The position numbers were made by a program, and so were the translations under genes. A stretch of DNA of 64,000 bases from contig OZ271839.1 in the NCBI GenBank assembly GCA_965601825.1, positions 2,604,001 to 2,668,000 on the forward strand, written 5' to 3'. Position 1 is the stretch's first letter. Each line of letters starts with the position of its first letter. The DNA comes from HXMU1420-13 sp965601825 (GTDB lineage Bacteria > Bacteroidota > Rhodothermia > Balneolales > Balneolaceae). Below, piece by piece: positions 53,215 through 61,565 of the stretch. The notes beneath the pieces were generated by a model, which saw nothing but the letters and a program-made list of their open reading frames with translations, was not told the origin of the DNA and made no database searches.

Positions 53215-54777
53215 TTATTGGGCGTAATCTTCAAAATCTAAATTGTAATGCAGACCAAGACTCTCTTTACGATTCATTGCTGCTGTGATTATCAGATAAG
53301 CAATGCTAATAAGATTTCTGAGTTCAAAAAGTGGAATACTAACTCTGGTTCTTAAGTAAAAATCTTCTACCTCTTCATAAAGAAGTGTTTGTCGACGTAA
53401 AGCGCGTTCAAGTCTCAAATCACTTCGTACAATTCCTACATAATCACTCATGATTTTTTGAAGCTCTTCACGATTATGTGAGATCAAAACCCACTCTTTA
53501 TTATTGAAGGTTCCGCTCTCGTCCCATTCCGGAATCGAAGTATTAAATGTGAATGAATCTATTTTTGATGCAGCTGCTTTCATCGCCTGATCAGCAAAGA
53601 AAAGTGCTTCAAGTAAACTATTGGATGCCAATCGGTTTGCCCCGTGAACACCGGTGCTTGCCACTTCCCCACAAGCATACAATCTTTCAATAGAAGTTTT
53701 ACCATTTAGATCAGTTTCAACGCCACCGCAGAAATAATGAGCAGCCGGAACTACCGGAATCCAATCTTTTGTGATATCAATTCCAAACTTTAAACACGTC
53801 TCATAAATATTCGGAAATGAGGAGATTATATCTCCTTTTTCTTTATGTGTGATATCAAGATAAACAGATTTATCTCCTCTCTTTTTAAGCTGATCGTCAA
53901 TTGCTCTAGCAACAATATCACGAGGAGCTAAATCTTTTCTGGAATCATACAAGTCCATAAATGCTTCACCGTCCGAGTTACGGAGAATGGCTCCATGACC
54001 ACGAAGTGCTTCAGAAATCAAGAAATTATCCGACTCAGGTACATTCAGTGCTGTTGGATGGAATTGAACAAATTCCATATTACTGATTTTGGCTTTTGCT
54101 CGGTAAGCCATTGCAATACCATCGCCTGTAGCAATATCCGGATTAGTTGTTTTAGCATAAACTGCTCCAGCACCACCACTTGCAAGAACAGTTGTTTTAG
54201 CAAGCATTCTATGTACAGTTTCAGTTGCTTCATCTAAAACATAGGCTCCAAAGCAGTGAATCTTTTTCAGATACTTCACTTTCTTACCAAGATGATGCTC
54301 TGTTAACAACTCCATGGCAAAATGATGTTCAAAAACTGAAATATTCGGATGATTCCGAACATTTTTTACCATCACATTTTCTACTTCCCAACCGGTAGCA
54401 TCTGCAGCGTGCACAACGCGGTTTTCTGAATGGCCACCTTCTCTTCCTAAATGAAGCTGTCCATTCTCTTTTGTAAAATTGACACCAAGATTAATCAGTT
54501 CTTTGATTAAACGTGGCCCCTCTTTAACCATGGCTTCTACTGCTTTTCGATCATTTAATCCGGCTCCGGCCTCAAGTGTATCGTTCACGTGCTTTTCAAA
54601 GGAATCAGTTCCTAAATTCATTACACCGGAAATACCACCCTGGGCATAGCTGGTATTAGCCTCGTTGATCTCTCTTTTTGTAACAATAGCCACAGTACCA
54701 AATTCTGCTGCTTTTAAAGCAAATGAGAGTCCAGCTAATCCGCTACCAATTACAAGAAAATCGAAATTCAGATTCAA
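53215..54777 (-). CDS. nadB: L-aspartate oxidase
   Basis: FAD enzyme of 520 residues making iminoaspartate for NAD synthesis. The FAD motif is VIGSGLAGLSFAL near residue 9; the substrate-site SYAQGGISGV near 43 and HAADATGWE near 123 are conserved. VEFVQFHPTA near 240 and TGVHGANRLASNSLLEALFF near 367 mark the covalent-less flavoprotein subgroup. No nadA or nadC is in view. Confidence 0.96.
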   Translation of the reverse strand: MNLNFDFLVIGSGLAGLSFALKAAEFGTVAIVTKREINEANTSYAQGGISGVMNLGTDSFEKHVNDTLEAGAGLNDRKAVEAMVKEGPRLIKELINLGVNFTKENGQLHLGREGGHSENRVVHAADATGWEVENVMVKNVRNHPNISVFEHHFAMELLTEHHLGKKVKYLKKIHCFGAYVLDEATETVHRMLAKTTVLASGGAGAVYAKTTNPDIATGDGIAMAYRAKAKISNMEFVQFHPTALNVPESDNFLISEALRGHGAILRNSDGEAFMDLYDSRKDLAPRDIVARAIDDQLKKRGDKSVYLDITHKEKGDIISSFPNIYETCLKFGIDITKDWIPVVPAAHYFCGGVETDLNGKTSIERLYACGEVASTGVHGANRLASNSLLEALFFADQAMKAAASKIDSFTFNTSIPEWDESGTFNNKEWVLISHNREELQKIMSDYVGIVRSDLRLERALRRQTLLYEEVEDFYLRTRVSIPLFELRNLISIAYLIITAAMNRKESLGLHYNLDFEDYAQ

Positions 54778-54787
54778 ATCAGTGGTT

Positions 54788-55907
54788 TTAAGCTTGTTCC
54801 TGTGTTGAGATCATAAGCAAGAATGCTTTAATAAAGGCATCCAAATCCCCATCCATTACAGCATTTACATTTGATGTTTCGTGATTTGTTCGGTGATCTT
54901 TCACTCGCTGATCATCAAAAACATAACTTCGAATCTGTGATCCCCATTCATTTTTTCCTTTCGATCCTTCAAGCCGTGCTTTCTCAGCTTCCTGAATTTC
55001 AATTTCAAGCTCATATATCCGTGACTTCAATAGTATCATTGCTTTTTCACGATTTTGAAGCTGAGAACGCTCCTGTTGGCACTCTGCTACTACTCGTTGC
55101 TCTGTACCATCCGAAAGCTTTCCGGTCCAAATCAAGCGAACCCCTGTTTCTACCTTATTCACGTTCTGTCCACCAGCACCACTCGAGTGAAAACGCTGCA
55201 GTTCTACATCACTTTCATTGATGTCGATTTCGATAGTATCATCAATCAAAGGAGAAACAAAAACCGAACAAAATGACGTATGACGACGAGCATTACTATC
55301 AAAAGGAGAAACTCGAACAAGTCTATGAACGCCAGATTCTGCTTTTAGGAATCCATAGGCATTATTTCCCTGGATTTCCAGCGTTGCACTTTTAATACCG
55401 GCTACGTCGCCATCCTGGTAATCAATTACAGAAACTTTGAACCCACTGCGTTCTGCCCAACGAATGTACATTCGATAAAGCATTTGTCCCCAGTCCTGAC
55501 TTTCGGTTCCACCAGCTCCCGGGTTAAATGTCACAACAGCATCTCGATGATCATCTGCTCCTTTTAGCATATTCCTAAGTTCTAAAGAATCCAATCCTTT
55601 GAGCAGCTTTTCATACTCTGCATCAAGTTCTTCATCAACTTCTTCGCCCATTTCCTGGAATTCTAGAAATACATTGATGCTCTCTCGAACATCATTCAGA
55701 TCATCCCATCCTTTAACCAGACTCTTCTCATTATCCAGTTCTTGCATAACCACACGAGCATTCGTGGGATCATTCCAAAACTCCGGATTTTGAGTTCGTT
55801 CTGTTAATTCAATAACCCGAACTTTTCGCTTTTCATAGTCAAAGATACCCCCTTAGCGCATCCAAACGCTCGTAGTTTGCCTGTAAATGATCTTTATTAA
55901 TCGCCAT
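54788..55907 (-). CDS. prfB: Peptide chain release factor 2 with programmed +1 frameshift
   Basis: Release factor for UGA and UAA stops. The gene starts at ATG 55907, runs 22 codons to an in-frame TGA at 55841-55839, and continues in the +1 frame to 54788, giving about 372 residues. The slip site is AGGGGG-TAT-CTT-TGA-C, the classical RF2 signal with an SD-like stretch three bases before CTT. The main frame has the SPF motif (VSPFDSNARRHTSF) and the peptidyl-hydrolysis motif SSGAGGQNVNK. A simple gene call begins too late (55753). It lies nine bases after the DUF883 gene. Confidence 0.96.
55838..55852 (-). promoter_or_regulatory. prfB: prfB programmed frameshift site
   Basis: The minus strand reads AGGGGGTATCTTTGAC around here: an internal SD-like AGGGGG, then CTT TGA C. 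Low RF2 slows UGA recognition and allows the +1 shift, giving autoregulation. Confidence 0.95.
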
Positions 55908-55916
55908 GTATATTTT

Positions 55917-56186
55917 TTATTTCGTTGATCTACCTAATAAAATACCTATCACAATGCCGGCAGCAAGTGCAATTCCCAGTCCTCGTTCCGGGTTTGCCCG
56001 TACGTAATGACGAGCATTTCTGTATTCATGTTTGAGTTCACGTTCAATCCAATCACGCTCATCTCTGACGCGATCGATTAAATCGTCGTAAGTTTTTTCA
56101 ACTTTCTCCTGAATAACTTCGCTGGTCTCTTCAACAGCTCTGCCAATTTTCTTTTGGACTTCTTCGATCTTCTTTGTTTCAGCCAT
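55917..56186 (-). CDS. DUF883 (ElaB/YqjD-like) membrane-anchored protein
   Basis: Protein of 89 residues: a long charged helix (about residues 1-60, with heptad-like Glu/Lys/Val spacing), then NPERGLGIALAAGIVIGILLGR, the glycine-rich C-terminal membrane helix of the ElaB/YqjD family. E. coli YqjD can bind ribosomes at the membrane in stationary phase; a role here is inferred only. It lies directly upstream of prfB on the same strand. Confidence 0.85.
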   Translation of the reverse strand: MAETKKIEEVQKKIGRAVEETSEVIQEKVEKTYDDLIDRVRDERDWIERELKHEYRNARHYVRANPERGLGIALAAGIVIGILLGRSTK

Positions 56187-56279
56187 GATAAGTCTCCGTT
56201 TGTGTACCTTGAAAATACAAATTCGCTATCAAATTGTTTGTATGTTTAACGCTTTTGAAATCATCTTTATGATCTAAAA

Positions 56280-57404
56280 ATGAATCTAAGTTTTGCACAT
56301 TTATGGTTTAAGTTTATTCATCAGAATTTTCTGATTTATAACATGTGCTGGGAAGATGTAGAGGTGGATCGAAGCTTATTAAAGCTCAATTCTGACAGCA
56401 AAGTTCTTACCATAAGCAGCGCAGGGTGCAATGCTTTGACTTATCTACTAGATTCGCCACAACTAGTCCATTCTGTTGATATTAATCCACGTCAAACAGC
56501 CTTACTGGATTTAAAAGTTTCGATGATTAATAATGGTCTTCAAGACTTATTTTATGAGTGTTTTTGGAATGGAAAATCTGATGAAATTGCAGCTTACTAT
56601 GATGCAATAAAATCTAATTTAGCTAAAGATAGCAGAGCTTTTTGGAATGATCATTTGCATTACTTCGATCCTAAAAATGAAGGGCTTTTATTTCAAGGTG
56701 GATCAGGTTATTTCGCTCGATTTTTAAATCGCATAATAAACCGCAAAGGACTTAGATCGAAGATAGAACTTTTGGCTAATGAGTCGGATAAAGCTACAAG
56801 GTCAATTCTATTTAATGAGATAGAAGACCAACTTTGGAGTGGATTAGATAAGAAAATCTGGCCCAGTAATGCTGTTTTAAGTCTTGCCGGAATCCCAAAG
56901 TCCCAACAACTTGCAATTGGTGATATGAATAGGTTTATGAAGGATGTTGTACGGTATGTGTTCGTTCATGAGCCAGTAGTAAAAAACCCTTACTGGGGCC
57001 GATATTTGAAAATATCTGGAGTTGAACCTCAATCTGATAGCTATCTACATTATCAGAACTTCGATCAGCTTCATATTCAGATCAATCGCCTGGAGTATCG
57101 AACTTCAAGTTTGAATGATTTTCTAGATCTAACCGAAGAACGATATTCTCATTGTTCACTATTAGATCACATGGATTGGATGGTTGGAAGACAGGAATAT
57201 GAGTTAACCCGTTTATGGAATTTGCTGGAGCAGAAAACAAAATCAGACACAATCATTTTATTCAGAACAGCCTTTGCTGATTTAAGCTTTCTACCTGATA
57301 ATGCTTTCAAGTATTTTGAATTTGAGCAAGTTGATAAAGAATGGCTCAATGCTCATGATCGGGTTGGAACATATACGGGCACCTATACCTCAAGAAAAAA
57401 ATGA
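56280..57404 (+). CDS. btaA: BtaA-like S-adenosylmethionine:diacylglycerol 3-amino-3-carboxypropyltransferase
   Basis: DUF3419 protein of 374 residues. The N-terminal NMCWEDVEVDR and the SAM-site-like LTISSAGCNALTYLL, VHSVDINPRQTALLDLK are characteristic, as is the C-terminal HDRVGTYTGTY. In Rhodobacter and algae BtaA moves the aminocarboxypropyl group of SAM to diacylglycerol, the first step to betaine lipids (DGTS). It overlaps the methyltransferase gene by four bases, which fits a two-step pathway. Confidence 0.85.
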   Translation: MNLSFAHLWFKFIHQNFLIYNMCWEDVEVDRSLLKLNSDSKVLTISSAGCNALTYLLDSPQLVHSVDINPRQTALLDLKVSMINNGLQDLFYECFWNGKSDEIAAYYDAIKSNLAKDSRAFWNDHLHYFDPKNEGLLFQGGSGYFARFLNRIINRKGLRSKIELLANESDKATRSILFNEIEDQLWSGLDKKIWPSNAVLSLAGIPKSQQLAIGDMNRFMKDVVRYVFVHEPVVKNPYWGRYLKISGVEPQSDSYLHYQNFDQLHIQINRLEYRTSSLNDFLDLTEERYSHCSLLDHMDWMVGRQEYELTRLWNLLEQKTKSDTIILFRTAFADLSFLPDNAFKYFEFEQVDKEWLNAHDRVGTYTGTYTSRKK

Positions 57405-57988
57405 TTCCAAAAGACCTCCAATCATATTATCAATTACATTCGAAATTCTATGATTTGACGAGATGGGCATTTTTATTTGGTCGATATGAAGTAATGGATT
57501 TCCTACCTGAACTACCTGTTGATGCACATATTTTGGATCTTGGTTGTGGAACCGGAATTCATCTGTCTCATCTTAGAGAAAAGTATCCTCTAGCTGAAAT
57601 TACCGGTTTAGATTTATCTGCTGACATGTTGGTAAAGGTTGATGATAGATCAATTATGCTTCGAAATGAGGATTACTCACAGTCTTCATTCGAACCAGAG
57701 GCATTCGATTTAATACTTTGCTCCTACTCACTATCAATGATGAACGAAATCGATGAAAAAATTGAGAATATTTTATATCACTTAAAGAGTAATGGAATGC
57801 TTTTGATTGTTGATTTCCATTCAACTCAATCAAAATGGTTTTCTAAATGGATGAAGAAAAATCATGTCCATTTTGATAATAATCTCTTCAATAAATTAGA
57901 TGGGCATTTTGATATTGAATTTAACAAGATCAAAAAGGGCTATTTTGGATTGTATACTTATATGATTTTTTATGGAAAGAATTGGTAA
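57401..57988 (+). CDS. btaB: BtaB-like SAM-dependent N-methyltransferase
   Basis: Class I methyltransferase of 195 residues. SAM-motif I is ILDLGCGTGIHLSHL near residue 45, followed by ITGLDLSADML. The N-terminal YDLTRWAFLFGRYEVM resembles BtaB and PmtA-type lipid methyltransferases. With BtaA it would trimethylate diacylglyceryl-homoserine to DGTS. The four-base overlap with btaA supports this pairing. Confidence 0.8.
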   Translation: MIPKDLQSYYQLHSKFYDLTRWAFLFGRYEVMDFLPELPVDAHILDLGCGTGIHLSHLREKYPLAEITGLDLSADMLVKVDDRSIMLRNEDYSQSSFEPEAFDLILCSYSLSMMNEIDEKIENILYHLKSNGMLLIVDFHSTQSKWFSKWMKKNHVHFDNNLFNKLDGHFDIEFNKIKKGYFGLYTYMIFYGKNW

Positions 57989-58000
57989 GATTTATTAAAT

Positions 58001-58031
58001 AAAAAAAGAGTATAACATTTGTCATACTCTT
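58001..58031. terminator. Bidirectional terminator
   Basis: AAGAGTAT (58006-58013) and ATACTCTT (58024-58031) form a perfect stem, with an A-run on the left. It lies between the convergent btaB gene and the secreted protein gene and can serve at least the minus strand well. Confidence 0.75.
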
Positions 58032-58070
58032 CAATAATCAAATAAATAATTGATATAGAATCAACAGGAT

Positions 58071-58706
58071 TTATTTTGAATCCCTGATATTAAAACCAAT
58101 GAAAAATGCATTTTCGGCACCATCAGCAAAAGGTGAGTCTAATCCGACATGGAAACCCCATCTTTGATCTTTTCCAAAAGGAGTCCAGTTTGCAGCTATT
58201 CTTAAAAATCCAGAGTCTTCAGGGAACGTATCTGAAGTCTTTTGATCCTCACCTCCACCAAGTGGCCTAATAACATTCTGAAACCAAGCAGTAGTATTTA
58301 ATGTGCTATACAATCTTAATGAAGTACCATAATTATAACCATATCCAACACCTAAATTAACTGCATAGGTATCATTGGTGGGAAAACCTGAGCCACTTAT
58401 TGTTGTATATTTAAATGCTCCATTTATAACAATACCGTGAGATGCATTTACATCCTCGTCAATATCAGAGCCAGCCATTGGTATCATATGCGCGATCGAT
58501 ATTGCATCAAATATCCCAATTCCAGGTTCACTTTCTAAATCTGAATTTGAAATATCATAGTTGAATATGCCAAGAACAGATTTACCAGTATTTAATTGAT
58601 TAAGTCTAAGGGTCTCAGCATCCATATTTTCTGTAGCATCATCAACTTGCGCAAACACAAGTCCTGGAATGAAAAGAAAAACTAATAATATTAGATATTT
58701 ACTCAT
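58071..58706 (-). CDS. Secreted, probably outer-membrane protein, uncharacterised
   Basis: Protein of 211 residues with a signal peptide (ends LVFAQ) and alternating beta-strand sequence such as YAVNLGVGYGYNYGTSLRLYSTL and FLRIAANWTPF. It ends FFIGFNIRDSK, a barrel-like final strand. No family recognised. The 188-base upstream gap is very AT-rich and holds its promoter. Confidence 0.65.
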   Translation of the reverse strand: MSKYLILLVFLFIPGLVFAQVDDATENMDAETLRLNQLNTGKSVLGIFNYDISNSDLESEPGIGIFDAISIAHMIPMAGSDIDEDVNASHGIVINGAFKYTTISGSGFPTNDTYAVNLGVGYGYNYGTSLRLYSTLNTTAWFQNVIRPLGGGEDQKTSDTFPEDSGFLRIAANWTPFGKDQRWGFHVGLDSPFADGAENAFFIGFNIRDSK

Positions 58707-58848
58707 TTTGTACTGATCAAGTTTAAGATTGTGTTCGAGTATAACATTCTAAATTTGATATAAAAAATGATTATTGAATTTATTTTAAAATCAATTTTAT
58801 TAAATAATTCAATTTCTATAATATTATATATTAATATTGAATTTATTG

Positions 58849-58883
58849 GAAATAAATGCTGAGAAATACTAGGATTTCTCAGC
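58849..58883 (-). terminator. Terminator after the barrel protein gene
   Basis: GCTGAGAAAT (58858-58867) and ATTTCTCAGC (58874-58883) are perfect ten-base arms around six bases; on the minus strand ATTTATTT follows. Confidence 0.75.
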
Positions 58884-58894
58884 ATTAAAACGTC

Positions 58895-59443
58895 TTATAA
58901 ACCTATTCGTAATCCTGCACTTATTACAAATTGATCTGCATCTCCTCCTATGCCAGCTAATTTTAGCTCAGAAAACAGTTTGCCAAAATCAAGAGCATAT
59001 TCGCCGCCAACACCTAAATTAAGTCCTGTTTCAGACTCACTGTCTGAGGCACCTTCGAAATCAACACTCACACTGGTAAAATTCAAACCAGCTAGTCCAT
59101 AAGCTGTTAAATCGTCTTGATGGAGAAAAATATACTGGCCATTAACATCAAATTCGATGACCGTAGCTGTAAGTTCCCCACCAAAACTGTCTTCAGTTTT
59201 AGGTAAATAGAAAGTAAAACTCGCGCCTGCTCTTAAATTTTCATTGATGGAATAATATCCATCAACTTTTAGACCCAGGTCATTATCTAAATCGCCACCA
59301 TCGTCTAATGCACCAGAGCCGAAAACTAGTCCCGCACCTATTAAAATTTGATTATTTGATTCAGTTTCCTGAGCGAAACTGATGGTTTGAAAAGTTAATA
59401 GTACAAGTATTGCAAGAGATATCTGTTTAAGTAGTTTATTCAT
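58895..59443 (-). CDS. Small outer-membrane beta-barrel protein
   Basis: Protein of 182 residues from ATG 59443 (MNKLLKQISL), four bases after the preceding lipoprotein gene; a signal peptide ends ISFAQ. The body is an eight-strand-type barrel pattern (ILIGAGLVFGSG, LRAGASFTFYLP, NLGVGGEYAL) ending FVISAGLRIGL. It resembles OmpW/OmpA-like small porins in style only. Confidence 0.75.
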   Translation of the reverse strand: MNKLLKQISLAILVLLTFQTISFAQETESNNQILIGAGLVFGSGALDDGGDLDNDLGLKVDGYYSINENLRAGASFTFYLPKTEDSFGGELTATVIEFDVNGQYIFLHQDDLTAYGLAGLNFTSVSVDFEGASDSESETGLNLGVGGEYALDFGKLFSELKLAGIGGDADQFVISAGLRIGL

Positions 59444-59447
59444 TTTT

Positions 59448-60359
59448 TTAGTTATTAAGGTTTTCAGGATCAATTCTGCTGGTTAATATTTTAGTTTTAG
59501 TTGGATCAATTTTGTTTTGTGTTGGACAGCTTACAGCCAAATCCCAAGCTGTTGAATTACCTAGACATCCACTCATATAAATTGTCACTGTTCTTGAAAC
59601 TTCTGGGTCGTAATTGAAGGTAATTTCACCTCTCTCACCAACATAGCCATCTACACCATCATTGCATTGACTTACCGGAGGTATATCAGAGATTGAAATT
59701 GCTGAACCTGATCCACCAACCCACTCATTATCATAGAAAACATCTATTCTATCTGGAATGAAATATGTGTCGTATTCAATCTCTACGATCCCTGCTTCAT
59801 CTCCTAAGTCATAGGATGCAATAGTAAGACCACTACTGCCAGAATTAAAAGCAGGGCATTCTTGAAGAGAGCCAATCGTTATACATGTTGATAACACATT
59901 ACTAACTCTGTTATCTGCATCATAAATACAATACGATAAACAAAATTCTCCTTCTGTGATATTATCTGGGATTCCAACAGGAAGTACAACTAAACCATCC
60001 GATGAGGTTGGATTATCTTCAGGAATATCAAAATAACTCGATGCACCATCTACCTGCACATAACAACCTGCATACCCACCTGTTCCATCATTAGAGCTAT
60101 TAAAATTAAATGGTAAATAGAGAGTATTTCCAGATACAACTGAAGCACTGGTTTGATTGTTACTGATAGTTGGTGTACCAGGAGTAGAAGATGGTGAGGG
60201 TGGTTGTCCATCAACAGAATTTGCACCTGGAATGATTAGAACTCTACTAACATCATCAGGATCTGAAGGATCAACTTCAGTTACACCACCACTATCTTTA
60301 TTACAAGAACTAACAAATAGTAAAAGAGCTATTGCTATTAAGTAGCTTTGAACTTTCAT
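59448..60359 (-). CDS. Cysteine-rich surface lipoprotein
   Basis: Protein of 303 residues with a lipobox LLFVSSC (Cys19) and a Pro/Ser linker. The mature part has several cysteines that could pair (GCYVQVDG, CLSYCIYD, CITIGSLQECP, CPTQNK), all beta-rich. No known family. It shares a transcript with the small barrel protein. Confidence 0.65.
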   Translation of the reverse strand: MKVQSYLIAIALLLFVSSCNKDSGGVTEVDPSDPDDVSRVLIIPGANSVDGQPPSPSSTPGTPTISNNQTSASVVSGNTLYLPFNFNSSNDGTGGYAGCYVQVDGASSYFDIPEDNPTSSDGLVVLPVGIPDNITEGEFCLSYCIYDADNRVSNVLSTCITIGSLQECPAFNSGSSGLTIASYDLGDEAGIVEIEYDTYFIPDRIDVFYDNEWVGGSGSAISISDIPPVSQCNDGVDGYVGERGEITFNYDPEVSRTVTIYMSGCLGNSTAWDLAVSCPTQNKIDPTKTKILTSRIDPENLNN

Positions 60360-60474
60360 ATTAGTTTGGTTAATTATTATTTAATTCAATTTTCATTGAA
60401 TAGTGTTTCAACCAAGCTATTCTGTTTCTTTTCTTGTTGCACTACATGGTTATGCAGTATTCCTTACTATTATT

Positions 60475-60960
60475 TTGTTAACAGAGCTTATAATAATTTC
60501 AGGCGGTCAAACTGGTGTTGATCAGGCAGCTCTACAGGCAGCTATTGATTGTGATGTAGAACATGGTGGATGGTGCCCTCCAGGTAGAATTTGTGAAACC
60601 GGAGTTATACCAAGCTATTTTCATCTATCAGAAACACCAGTGGAACGAGATTCTACTGCGATGAATATTCCAAGATCTCAGCGTACAATTTGGAATGTTC
60701 GTGATGCTGACGGGATATTAATCATAACACATCCAAAGCTACAAAGCGACAGAGGCACAGAGTTAGCGATTGAGACCGCAAAAAAACTTAAGAGACCTTT
60801 TTTGATTGTTGATTTACTTGCAGATGTTAAAATCAGTCAGATTAAAAGCTGGGTTTTAACAAATGAAATCAAAACCCTAAGTATTGGTGGACCAAGTGAA
60901 AGGACATCACCAGGCATATATGATCTAAGCCATGCTTTACTAATTCAAATACTAAAATAA
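60475..60960 (+). CDS. Putative molybdenum-carrier-family protein (YpsA/MoCo-carrier-like)
   Basis: Rossmann-like protein of about 161 residues if started at TTG 60475, so that the motif IIISGGQTGVDQAAL begins near the N-terminus; an upstream GTG at 60403 would add a hydrophobic extension unlike the family. GGWCPPGR, RTIWNVRDADGIL and SDRGTELAI match the PF12694 type. Nucleotide binding is likely; a role in molybdenum cofactor carriage is only a family label. Confidence 0.8.
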   Translation: MLTELIIISGGQTGVDQAALQAAIDCDVEHGGWCPPGRICETGVIPSYFHLSETPVERDSTAMNIPRSQRTIWNVRDADGILIITHPKLQSDRGTELAIETAKKLKRPFLIVDLLADVKISQIKSWVLTNEIKTLSIGGPSERTSPGIYDLSHALLIQILK

Positions 60961-60994
60961 AAAAAGGATTCTACTCTTATTGAATAGAATCCTT
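60961..60994. terminator. Bidirectional terminator
   Basis: AAGGATTCTA (60964-60973) and TAGAATCCTT (60985-60994) form a perfect ten-base stem with an A-run before it, between convergent genes. Confidence 0.75.
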
Positions 60995-61014
60995 ATAAAG
61001 AAATTATTGTCAGT

Positions 61015-61431
61015 TTAATCATCATTCCAATTAGAAACTTTTCCGGCACAAACCCAATCTTTACTAGGATTATTAGAACCTATCCACCTGATTTTGTATC
61101 TGCCAGTTGCGTTATAAGTAGTCCAATTGTGAGTGCGATTAGCACTTATTCCACTAGCACCACAGTCCCATGTACCATTACTCCTTTGATTACAAAAGCG
61201 AGCATAAACCCTTCCATTTGAAATATTTGAATGCTTCACTGTTAGTTTATCTTCAGTGTATTCGCTCCAAACTGCAGTAGAACTTATTGCATCCGAATAA
61301 CTGCTAGGTGGAAAATAACAGCCATCATCATCAGCAGTCTGTGGACTATAATTCTGTGCAAATGCTGTAGTACCTAAAAGTAGGAAAAGTGAAAAAAGTG
61401 TTAGTTTTCTTAAAGTCATTTTAATACCCAT
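61015..61431 (-). CDS. Small secreted protein of unknown function
   Basis: Protein of 138 residues (134 if started at the fifth-residue Met) with a signal peptide ending TAFAQ. The mature part is rich in Asn, Ser, Trp and Tyr and has four cysteines (DGCYF, RFCNQ, WDCGA, WVCAG) likely to pair. It could be an adhesion or binding domain. No family recognised. Confidence 0.6.
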   Translation of the reverse strand: MGIKMTLRKLTLFSLFLLLGTTAFAQNYSPQTADDDGCYFPPSSYSDAISSTAVWSEYTEDKLTVKHSNISNGRVYARFCNQRSNGTWDCGASGISANRTHNWTTYNATGRYKIRWIGSNNPSKDWVCAGKVSNWNDD

Positions 61432-61565
61432 TTAGTTTAAGTTGTTAACCTCAAACCAAACATAGTTTCTAATCTGAACTCATTAACTACATGTATATGT
61501 GGTATTAAGATTAGCTGACTAAAAGTTTAGAAGAAGTGTAATCGTTTACTTAATTCACAACAAAC

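Noticed and set aside
58703..58885. 60-codon minus-strand frame in AT-rich gap
   Set aside because: Ile/Asn-rich noise overlapping a terminator and promoter region.
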